Below are positions 1 through 5,037 of a DNA stretch of 5,037 bases, one piece after another (positions within the stretch are counted from its first letter, which is position 1; the number at the start of each line of letters is the position of its first letter). The stretch covers positions 8,989 to 14,025 of the forward strand of contig JAESQE010000093.1 in assembly GCA_016765335.1 (NCBI GenBank), written 5' to 3'. A program made the position numbers and the translations under genes. Origin of the DNA: Planctomycetaceae bacterium (GTDB lineage: Bacteria > Planctomycetota > Planctomycetia > Planctomycetales > Planctomycetaceae). The notes beneath the pieces were generated by a model that was not told where the DNA came from, ran no database searches, and saw nothing but the letters and a program-made list of their open reading frames with translations.

Positions 1-2
1 TT

Positions 3-44
3 TTAGTTAAGGTCGCCCGATGGGCGCAGGATATGGCGATTTGA
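3..44 (+). CDS. Possible 3' end of an upstream gene (partial)
   Basis: Reading from base 3, a frame stays open to the window edge and ends in TGA at 42-44, giving the tail LVKVARWAQDMAI. The stop is one base before the ATG of the next gene at 46, the spacing expected of translationally coupled genes in an operon. The fragment is only 13 codons, so an open frame by chance is quite possible and no function can be assigned. The close fit to the next start is the only support. Confidence 0.3.
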   Translation, partial: LVKVARWAQDMAI

Positions 45-45
45 A

Positions 46-456
46 ATGGAACAAGAACCTTCTCTCTCACCGAAAAAAGGGATTCAAACAGCAACAGGCT
101 TTACGCTCGTTTGTCTGGGCTTGCTGGTGTGTGTGATTGCGGTCACGTTTATTGCTTCTTCGGTGGTTGGTCCGCCAGATGAGTCTCCGTTTAAACACGT
201 TGGAACATTCACGGGCAAAGATCAGGGCACAGTCGGTCCGTTTACAGTGAATCAGCACTGGGAATTTCGTTGGACTCATAATGGGCATATTGAGCAGATC
301 ATCTGGACACGAAAAGATGGTCACCAAGGCATGCTTATGGAAATGCAGAGAAAGCCAATCCGTGAGCACGGCAGCCTCAATTACGGCGAAGGCGGAGAAT
401 ACACGATGGAAGTCATCGGCAAAGGGGACTGGGAAATCGAAATCTATCAGTTCTGA
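46..456 (+). CDS. Single-pass membrane protein with a small beta-rich domain, unknown function
   Basis: This 136-aa protein has a short polar N-terminus with KK at residues 10-11, one hydrophobic helix at about residues 17-41, and a C-terminal domain of about 95 residues. Positive residues before the helix and none just after it suggest an N-in topology, with the domain outside the cytoplasmic membrane. The domain alternates short strands with Gly and aromatic residues (GPFTVNQHWEFRW near 64-76; GGEYTMEVIGKGDWEIEIYQF at the end). It resembles small extracellular beta-sandwich domains in which an FTV-W-W strand pair is followed by GxYxxxI-xGxWxIxI. That resemblance is from memory and gives no function. 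ATG at 46 is the first start after an in-frame stop at 4-6. The SD is weak (AGGA at 28-31, 14 bases away), so coupling to an upstream gene is likely. The gene converges on the exporter gene. Confidence 0.75.
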   Translation: MEQEPSLSPKKGIQTATGFTLVCLGLLVCVIAVTFIASSVVGPPDESPFKHVGTFTGKDQGTVGPFTVNQHWEFRWTHNGHIEQIIWTRKDGHQGMLMEMQRKPIREHGSLNYGEGGEYTMEVIGKGDWEIEIYQF

Positions 457-524
457 TACGTATCTGTTGTTTTGCAATACGACTGACGCACTTGTTGTTG
501 AGTGTCACCCCATTTGAAATGAAG

Positions 525-538
525 CACGCTAAAGCGTG
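525..538. repeat. Short perfect palindrome in the convergent gap, REP-like
   Basis: CACGCTAAAGCGTG is a perfect inverted repeat: a 5-bp stem CACGC/GCGTG with a TAAA loop. It lies between the 3' ends of two convergent genes (stops at 456 and 590). No T-tract follows on either strand, so it is a poor intrinsic terminator. The context on the minus strand (GTTCACGCTTTAGCGTGC) resembles dispersed intergenic repeats I associate with planctomycete genomes, but copy number cannot be seen from one window. It could still contribute to transcription termination on both strands. Confidence 0.45.
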
Positions 539-589
539 AACTCCAACAATACGTAACCCGAAGCATTGTGACTCGAAAGATTCAATACG

Positions 590-3550
590 TTAACAAATTC
601 GCGAATGCGTATCTGGCTGCGAAAACAGGGAAAGAATTGCGGGGAGTAAAATCACTGATACAAACAGGCAACTTCCAATCCCGATCATCACAACAGTTCC
701 CAGGCCAGCCAGACCTTTATGGGAGGCGATTGCCAAGCTGCCGAATCCAATCATGGAAGTTAGCGAGGTCAATACCAGCGCACGCCACGTGCTTGCAGAC
801 ATCTGATAACGTGACAGGCTGCGTTTGAAATCGTGAACCACATGCACGCCATCATCAATGCCAATTCCCATCACCAAAGGCAAGGCGATTAAATTTGCTG
901 GAGTAAATGGGATCTCAAAAATTGCCATCACTCCTAATAACATACAGGCCCCCATTGCAGGAGGCAGAATGGCAAGCAAGCCAATCACGCACTCACGACG
1001 TTCAATCAGCAGACTAAACAATGTGACGCATGACACATAAGCTGCAAGTAAATCGAGCACTGGCAAATCTTGCAGATCAGTCAAGCCCTGGCTCGAACCT
1101 AAGGCCAATCCAGCGACAAGCAACGGGATAGGGACTAGCCAAGCGATCAGAATTGTTTTCAGTTTCGTCACATCAAGCAGCAACACAAGAACGATGGCCA
1201 ACGCAGCGTAAATTGCTGCGTTCGTGTAACTCTGTTTCAACTGACGGGAAGCTTCAAAGTTTTGCAAAGGCGTGCCTGTCACCAAGGGATCAACAGTTCG
1301 CAACTGCGTGACAAATTCCTCTAACGGTTCGTCGCTCCAGATATCTTCCCTGGGGTGAATCTGGAGCAACCAGTCTCCCTGTGAATTAATAAACAGCGAC
1401 TTCAATGCTTGGCCGAATTCTTTTTGCTGTTCGAGAAATTTTGATAGCTCAGCCGTTTGGATATGTATTTCTGACCACAGCGAACGCAGTAACTCCTGCT
1501 CCACCGAATCCAAAATCTGAATTTGTACTTCGAAAGGCTGTCGTGAATAGATCTCCAAAAAATGATCCAGTTGCAAGCGAACTTGAACCGCGAAGACACT
1601 TTGGTCTTTCCCCAACTTTTCCAGCACGGCTTCCATCGCTTGGCCAATTTGTGCAGGGTTGTGAGGTAGCAAATGAGTTGGCGGGGAGGAAATCTGTTTT
1701 GATAAACTCAACAAACCTTCGAGTTGCTCTGGAGATTCCCTTCCCGTAACTTCGCGTGATGCCAATTCCATAACTCGGGAAACAGAAGGCAAGTTTCGAA
1801 ATCGCTGTGCCTGTTCGATGGCTTCTTCTTGACTGGGATACCAAGTGACGGCATACAAAACGCTGCTTCCATTACCGGACAGCAACTTTTGTTGCGTTTC
1901 TACCGCGGGCAGTCCCTCTGGTTGCATGTGCAATAAGTTAGCGTCATACACAACCTGAGATGCAATCCTCGAATTATCAATTTTCCAGGCTTGGCTACAT
2001 AAAGTCAGAACAGGAACCAGAAACACAATTGCTGTGAGAAGCGGACGATGACTAACCGTCTTCCTTAATGCGTTGCAGGAAATAAAATCTTTAGAACTCG
2101 CCCGACGACTTGTCAGCTGATTCTGGCCTGGAGATTTCTGACGATCCATCAAAGCAATTAAAGCCGGAAAAACCAGAAAGGTTGCCATAGCGCACAAAAG
2201 CACTCCGCAACCTGCAATAATCCCCAACTCTGCGACACCAGGAAAATCTGTCACTCCTGCACACAGAAAAGCAATCGATGTTGTCACAGCAGCTGTAACA
2301 ATGCCCTTGCCAACGGTATCACTCGCCCGAGAAACAGAGCGAATCACCGATTCATTTTGTTGACGAAAATCGAGATAACTGGTCAGCAAATGAATTCCAA
2401 AATCAATCCCCAAGCCAACCAGAATTGCAGCGAACGCCATCGAAAGAATATTCAAGTGGCCGATCAGTACGGTCGTCAACCCCAGGGTCCACAGCATGCT
2501 AACCCCTAAGGTAATGCAGCACGCAATGGGCAGTTTCAATCCATGAAAACCGTACAGAAGCAAAATGACAACACCACCAAATGATACCACAGAGGCAATG
2601 ACCATATCACTTTGCGAACGAGCCATTTCTTCATGCTCTATTTGCGGAATCCCAGTGATTCCGTGATAAACTTCAGGGAATCGCTGGCGAGATGCCTGGA
2701 TCAAACGGTTCAGTTCCTGCAAACTTTGATGATACTTCCCCGGCCCCGAATTCGATCCCGTTAATGGAACAACACTGATCATTTCACGATGAAGCTCTGG
2801 AAGAGCATGCTTTTTGCTGACCTCAGGTTTCCCCGCAACTGATTCCAGATTCTGAATAGATTTTGCTGGTTGCTTTTTTTTACCGGAAAGATACTGATTC
2901 CAAAGCGGACCAGGCCGGGGAGAATTTTCAGGAAAGAATTTTTCATAAGAAGTATCAATCGCTTGAAGAGATTCTTCCAAAGCATGCACAATGCGGTTCG
3001 TTATGGGCAGTTTCGAATTTGCAGTCTGCTGCGATGTCTGCAATTCCTGCTGAGCAACTCCGATCAGTGTGAATAAAGCAGATGCTCGCCCCTTCGAATC
3101 CTGGACAGCTAACGCCAACTGCAAGTCCGCTTGTAAATTGCGGGGATCAACAGCTTGACTTAAAAGGAAATCCTGATCACTTTGAGCAATCAACTGAGAC
3201 TGCGAAAGTACATCTCCAAATAATTCGGAACGATTCTGCATCTCACGAATTAGCCACTCTCGTGAGCGAACCAGTTCGCCAGCGGACTCACCTTCGAGAA
3301 GAATCAGCAGCTCATTGGTTTCATGAAACCGCTCGCAATATTCGAGCCAACGCTTATGAAAACTTGCATCGGGGCTAATTAAATCTGAACGATCAGATTT
3401 GAATTCTAATCCGGTGAGAGTAACCACGACACAAATCAGAGTGATGATCGCAGTCAAGAATAATGTTTTTCGAGGATGTGTAGAAACCAGCGATGTGAGC
3501 CGACCAAGCAAGCCAAGCCGATCAGACTGATGTCGAACATCCTGAGACAA
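590..3550 (-). CDS. RND-superfamily exporter, MMPL/HpnN-like
   Basis: This 986-aa inner-membrane protein has the two-fold RND architecture. TM1 (about 29-49) is followed by the family-typical DRSDLISPDASFHKRW and a first periplasmic loop (about 50-315). A block of five helices follows (about 316-465), then TM7 (503-520), a second loop (521-773) and a second membrane block (776-975). The conserved helix-4-type motifs with their aspartates are present in both halves: VGLGIDFGIHLL (D383) and MGIGIDDGVHVV (D899, D900). These place it near MMPL proteins and the hopanoid-associated HpnN exporters, which move lipids or other hydrophobic cargo using proton flow; the substrate here is inferred, and no hopanoid gene is visible. 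It is longer than I expect for HpnN (around 870 aa), partly through a 57-residue extra hairpin at 780-836. The start is TTG at 3550: an in-frame TAG lies at 3560-3562 and AGGA (3558-3561) sits 7 bases upstream. It lies 35 bp behind the basic lipoprotein gene. Confidence 0.93.
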   Translation of the reverse strand: MSQDVRHQSDRLGLLGRLTSLVSTHPRKTLFLTAIITLICVVVTLTGLEFKSDRSDLISPDASFHKRWLEYCERFHETNELLILLEGESAGELVRSREWLIREMQNRSELFGDVLSQSQLIAQSDQDFLLSQAVDPRNLQADLQLALAVQDSKGRASALFTLIGVAQQELQTSQQTANSKLPITNRIVHALEESLQAIDTSYEKFFPENSPRPGPLWNQYLSGKKKQPAKSIQNLESVAGKPEVSKKHALPELHREMISVVPLTGSNSGPGKYHQSLQELNRLIQASRQRFPEVYHGITGIPQIEHEEMARSQSDMVIASVVSFGGVVILLLYGFHGLKLPIACCITLGVSMLWTLGLTTVLIGHLNILSMAFAAILVGLGIDFGIHLLTSYLDFRQQNESVIRSVSRASDTVGKGIVTAAVTTSIAFLCAGVTDFPGVAELGIIAGCGVLLCAMATFLVFPALIALMDRQKSPGQNQLTSRRASSKDFISCNALRKTVSHRPLLTAIVFLVPVLTLCSQAWKIDNSRIASQVVYDANLLHMQPEGLPAVETQQKLLSGNGSSVLYAVTWYPSQEEAIEQAQRFRNLPSVSRVMELASREVTGRESPEQLEGLLSLSKQISSPPTHLLPHNPAQIGQAMEAVLEKLGKDQSVFAVQVRLQLDHFLEIYSRQPFEVQIQILDSVEQELLRSLWSEIHIQTAELSKFLEQQKEFGQALKSLFINSQGDWLLQIHPREDIWSDEPLEEFVTQLRTVDPLVTGTPLQNFEASRQLKQSYTNAAIYAALAIVLVLLLDVTKLKTILIAWLVPIPLLVAGLALGSSQGLTDLQDLPVLDLLAAYVSCVTLFSLLIERRECVIGLLAILPPAMGACMLLGVMAIFEIPFTPANLIALPLVMGIGIDDGVHVVHDFKRSLSRYQMSASTWRALVLTSLTSMIGFGSLAIASHKGLAGLGTVVMIGIGSCLFVSVILLPAILSLFSQPDTHSRIC

Positions 3551-3557
3551 AACAAAT

Positions 3558-3561
3558 TCCT
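3558..3561 (-). promoter_or_regulatory. Ribosome binding site that fixes the TTG start of the exporter
   Basis: On the minus strand AGGA is followed by seven bases and then TTG at 3550. An in-frame TAG at 3560-3562 excludes any start further upstream, and the next in-frame ATG is at residue 104, inside the first periplasmic loop, which would delete TM1. TTG at 3550 is therefore the only start with a good SD that keeps TM1. Confidence 0.65.
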
Positions 3562-3585
3562 ATTCCTGGTATGATACGCATCATT

Positions 3586-3972
3586 TCAAAAATTGACGAC
3601 TCGCGAGACGGGAATGGAGCCATCTTCTAAATCCATGAAGTCCTTATTTTTGTTTTGATTTGACGATTGACTCGAAGGCAAATTCAGACGCAACGGCTGT
3701 TTATGAAACTTTGCCTTGGGTGGCTTTTTCCGAAAACTCAATCGATGACTTTTTGAATCCTGCTTGGACGAAGGGACTGTTTTTTTGTGGCTAATTTCTG
3801 TTGCACGAGCTTTTTTAGGTAGCAGATTAATGCCCACCCAGGGACTGCCGCCGCTGCCGTATTGGAACATGGTTTTCCCCACCTCACAGCCACAAACCCC
3901 TGCCAGGGTGACAACTATAAGTAGCATCCGCAATGGACCAAATTTGAATTGACCACGTGGCTTGTTTGCCAT
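3586..3972 (-). CDS. Small, strongly basic predicted lipoprotein, unknown function
   Basis: This 128-aa protein has a basic n-region (MANKPRGQFKFGPLR), a hydrophobic stretch (MLLIVVTLAGV) and a lipobox-like VCGC with the candidate lipidated cysteine at residue 29. The roughly 100-residue mature part has a short Gly/aromatic segment (MFQYGSGGSPWVGINLLP), then a Lys/Ser/Gln/Asn-rich low-complexity stretch, then an acidic patch (DFMDLEDG). Counting by eye, about 19 Lys/Arg face 7 Asp/Glu, so it is strongly cationic; it might touch peptidoglycan, lipids or acidic surfaces, which is inference. I chose ATG at 3972 over the in-frame GTG at 3981 because AGGAAGG (3983-3989) is 10 bases from the ATG but only one from the GTG. 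It ends 35 bp before the exporter and is probably co-transcribed. I do not recognise a family. The Cys at -2 makes the lipobox slightly unusual. Confidence 0.72.
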   Translation of the reverse strand: MANKPRGQFKFGPLRMLLIVVTLAGVCGCEVGKTMFQYGSGGSPWVGINLLPKKARATEISHKKTVPSSKQDSKSHRLSFRKKPPKAKFHKQPLRLNLPSSQSSNQNKNKDFMDLEDGSIPVSRVVNF

Positions 3973-4031
3973 AGCGATCACGCCTTCCTAAATATATATC
4001 TTAAAAACCGTTCGAACATATAAGAGCCAAG

Positions 4032-4081
4032 CTGAAACCCCCTCTCACTCCCTCTTCGTAAGGGGGAGAACTGAATTTCAG
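4032..4081. repeat. Composite inverted-repeat element between the two lipoprotein genes
   Basis: An inner hairpin on the plus strand pairs CTCCCTCTT (4048-4056) with AAGGGGGAG (4060-4068) across a CGT loop, with one G-T wobble. An outer arm pair CTGAAA (4032-4037) and TTTCAG (4076-4081) encloses it, and CTGAATTTCAG (4071-4081) is itself a palindrome. The CCCCCTCTCACTCCCTC core resembles dispersed C-rich/G-rich intergenic repeats seen in several bacterial phyla. Lying downstream of the 84-aa lipoprotein gene and upstream of the next gene, it could attenuate transcription or protect mRNA. It lacks a T-tract, so full termination is doubtful. Confidence 0.55.
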
Positions 4082-4089
4082 AGGTCTCT

Positions 4090-4344
4090 TTAATTGTCAA
4101 ATGGATCTGCTTTACTGTTTCGTTTACGGGCAGCGGTCTCGGCTTCGTAATCAATATCCGGCTCTGATTGGCCTGATATTCCACTGCCGGGCATCATCGA
4201 GGTCATGCTCCCCAAGCCTGTACCTTGAGTGCATCCAGCAACGAGACTTGCCAGAACACAGCCCATTGCAAACCATCGACGTTGCACGGGAAACCCGGCA
4301 CGCAATGCATTGTTCGTTTTTATTGTTTGATGAACGCGAGTCAT
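4090..4344 (-). CDS. Small predicted lipoprotein, unknown function
   Basis: This 84-aa protein has a long basic n-region with an arginine pair (QRRWFAMG at about residues 21-28), a hydrophobic core and a clear lipobox LVAGC with the cysteine at residue 38. The mature part is only about 47 residues: a Gly/Ser/Met-rich linker (GTGLGSMTSMMPGSGISG) and a charged tail ending KADPFDN. The RRWF pair loosely resembles a Tat motif, but Sec export is the simpler reading. ATG at 4344 is preferred over the in-frame GTG at 4350 because AGGA (4352-4355) is spaced 7 bases from the ATG. It is the first gene of the probable lipoprotein-lipoprotein-exporter unit. No recognised family; such short lipoproteins are common in Planctomycetes and often lineage-specific. 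Confidence 0.68.
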   Translation of the reverse strand: MTRVHQTIKTNNALRAGFPVQRRWFAMGCVLASLVAGCTQGTGLGSMTSMMPGSGISGQSEPDIDYEAETAARKRNSKADPFDN

Positions 4345-4371
4345 AATCACATCCTGTTGACTTGATGGGCG

Positions 4372-4400
4372 TTAATAAAAGGGAACTCTTAATAATTCAA
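4372..4400 (-). promoter_or_regulatory. Candidate sigma-70-type promoter for the lipoprotein-exporter unit
   Basis: On the minus strand TTGAAT (4395-4400) and TATTAA (4372-4377) are separated by exactly 17 bp. Each matches the housekeeping consensus at 4 of 6 positions. Transcription would begin near 4365, leaving a leader of about 20 nt that contains the AGGA of the 84-aa lipoprotein gene. Spacing and placement are good but the matches are moderate. Confidence 0.4.
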
Positions 4401-4742
4401 AAGGAGCATAGACATCCTTGCCTGTGCCTCTCTAGAAATTCGTGCCGCTCGGGAAATCAGCCGCATTTCTCATTGATTAATGAAAGAAGAACGCCTGAAC
4501 TCACATAACTTATAGGAGTTGCGCGCATAACGGATGTTTAACAGTTTTCCCACACTGTGAAAAGACCTGATTTTTTGCACCTGCCCTTGCTGGCCCATAT
4601 TAAGCCCATGTTGATAAATCACAACACGCATCCACATTGCATCATCTACGTAACGTACTGCTGCAAAACAGGTTACGGCATATATTGCTGGCAACCTCTT
4701 GATTCAAGTTGATTTTGAGCATCATGCACTGACCTGTGAGAG

Positions 4743-4776
4743 TTTTGTGAAATTTACTTTACAAACTTTTGTGAAA
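4743..4776 (+). promoter_or_regulatory. Direct repeat TTTTGTGAAA, candidate activator-binding site
   Basis: TTTTGTGAAA occurs at 4743-4752 and again at 4767-4776, 24 bp apart. The second copy is also half of an inverted repeat, ACAAA-CT-TTTGT (4761-4772). The pair lies about 110-145 bp upstream of the start site predicted for the sigma-54-type promoter, the usual distance for enhancer-binding activators. A partial copy, TGTGAAA, sits at 4556-4562. The role is inferred from position and symmetry alone. Confidence 0.4.
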
Positions 4777-4859
4777 CAATCGTAAGTGACTGCCATTAAT
4801 CAAGATGCGTCATATCCCGACTGGCGTTGGTGTGTGTTTCCCGGTCGAGTCTGTCAAGT

Positions 4860-4876
4860 TTGGCACACAGGCTGCT
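4860..4876 (+). promoter_or_regulatory. Sigma-54 (RpoN) -24/-12 promoter of the pilin-like gene
   Basis: TTGGCACACAGGCTGCT matches YTGGCACG-N4-TTGCW at 11 of 13 specified positions. The invariant GG (4862-4863) and GC (4874-4875) are exactly 10 bp apart. Transcription would start near 4887, giving a leader of about 86 nt before the ATG at 4973. A weaker sigma-70 reading overlaps it (TTGGCA at 4860, AATAAA at 4883, 17-bp spacer), but the sigma-54 match is much closer to its consensus. Pilin genes in other bacteria are often RpoN-dependent. Confidence 0.6.
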
Positions 4877-4960
4877 TTACAGAATAAACAACACGAGTCT
4901 GAAAGATTCACACACTTCAAAATGACTCACACAACGATTCATTCATTTACGGGAAACACA

Positions 4961-4965
4961 AAGGA
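4961..4965 (+). promoter_or_regulatory. Ribosome binding site of the pilin-like gene
   Basis: AAGGA is followed by seven bases and then ATG at 4973. This ideal spacing fixes the start of the truncated gene. The site directly adjoins one arm (4950-4960) of an 11-bp inverted repeat. Confidence 0.75.
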
Positions 4966-4972
4966 ACACACC

Positions 4973-5037
4973 ATGAAAAATCTTATCAACAATCTGTACA
5001 ACGACGAAGCTGGATTCATTGTTTCAGCAGAACTGGT
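4973..5037 (+). CDS. Flp-pilin-like small protein, N-terminus only (cut by window edge)
   Basis: Only the first 21 codons and two bases are present. The N-terminus has a short basic leader with several Asn (MKNLINNLYNDEAG), then FIVSAEL, where a hydrophobic helix would begin. I recognise the DEAGFIVSAEL signature from small planctomycete proteins of roughly 60-90 residues annotated as hypothetical or Flp/Fap pilin component. In type IVb pilins the leader is cut after a Gly and a Glu lies at mature position 5; here cutting after Gly14 would put Glu at mature position 6, so the fit to the pilin rule is close but not exact. It has a strong SD (AAGGA, 7-bp spacing) and a sigma-54-type promoter. 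It may assemble into a pilus-like fibre or be a membrane peptide of another kind. Confidence 0.75.
   Translation, partial: MKNLINNLYNDEAGFIVSAEL

Larger units (their letters stand above)
4345..4972. other. Divergent intergenic region of 628 bp
   Basis: No convincing gene lies between the divergent lipoprotein and pilin-like genes. It contains a leftward sigma-70-like promoter next to the lipoprotein gene, a rightward sigma-54-type promoter, repeated TTTTGTGAAA motifs, and scattered small palindromes such as TACGTAACGTA (4647-4657) and CACACTGTG (4551-4559). The stretch from about 4400 to 4740 shows no recognisable element beyond these. A 74-codon frame on the minus strand (4470-4694) was judged spurious. 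Confidence 0.6.

Noticed and set aside
67..477. 136-codon frame antisense to the first membrane-protein gene
   Set aside because: The plus-strand frame has a convincing membrane helix and domain; the antisense product is Cys/His/Arg-rich without recognisable structure.
475..589. CAATACG three times at spacings of 72 and 36 bp, suggesting a periodic array
   Set aside because: Only seven bases repeat; the intervening sequence shows no similarity, so it is neither a CRISPR nor a tandem repeat.
1405..1844. Open frames of 114 and 131 codons on either strand inside the exporter gene
   Set aside because: They lie entirely within the second periplasmic loop coding region, have no SD and no family resemblance; shadows of the real frame.
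3973..4035. AT-rich stretch with TATATATTT upstream of the basic lipoprotein gene as a separate promoter
   Set aside because: A -10-like TATATT exists but no acceptable -35 lies at 16-18 bp, and it would leave almost no leader before the SD.
4108..4285. Tat signal in the 84-aa lipoprotein (QRRWFAMG)
   Set aside because: Only the RR and F positions fit; the small disordered mature part gives no reason for folded export, so a Sec lipoprotein is simpler.
4528..4575. Possible terminator: TTTTCCCACACTGTGAAAA followed by a T6 run
   Set aside because: The stem is mismatched outside CACA/TGTG, the T-run lies several bases beyond it, and no gene ends there.
4470..4694. 74-codon open frame on the minus strand in the divergent intergenic region
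   Set aside because: It starts at TTG with AGAGG directly against the start, has no recognisable domain and an odd composition; chance is the simpler explanation.

Overview
The window looks like chromosomal DNA of a planctomycete. GC content is moderate (roughly 45-50 % by eye), genes use ordinary SD sites, and the start of a small gene at the right edge encodes an N-terminus (DEAGFIVSAEL) that I recognise from the short Flp-pilin-like proteins common in Planctomycetes. No rRNA, tRNA, CRISPR array, insertion sequence or phage gene is visible.

Layout, left to right. Positions 1-44 may hold the last codons of an upstream plus-strand gene. Positions 46-456 (+) encode a 136-aa single-pass membrane protein with a small beta-rich C-terminal domain. 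A 133-bp convergent gap (457-589) contains a short REP-like palindrome. Positions 590-3550 (-) encode the main gene of the window, a 986-aa RND-superfamily exporter of the MMPL/HpnN-like type. It starts at TTG and appears to have one extra transmembrane hairpin in its second half. Upstream of it on the same strand are two small predicted lipoproteins: a very basic one of 128 aa (3586-3972) and an 84-aa one (4090-4344). They are separated by 117 bp that hold a composite inverted-repeat element. A 628-bp divergent intergenic region (4345-4972) carries a candidate sigma-70-type promoter facing left and a strong sigma-54 (-24/-12) promoter match facing right. The right-facing promoter reads into the truncated Flp-pilin-like gene at 4973.

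How the parts may work together (inference). The three minus-strand genes can be read as one transcription unit, lipoprotein - lipoprotein - RND exporter, which fits envelope lipid or hydrophobic-substrate export. The pilin-like gene is a separate unit, probably under RpoN and an enhancer-binding activator, with repeated TTTTGTGAAA motifs about 110-145 bp upstream of the predicted start site. The most interesting signals are the extra 57-residue membrane hairpin in the exporter and the regulatory region of the pilin-like gene.
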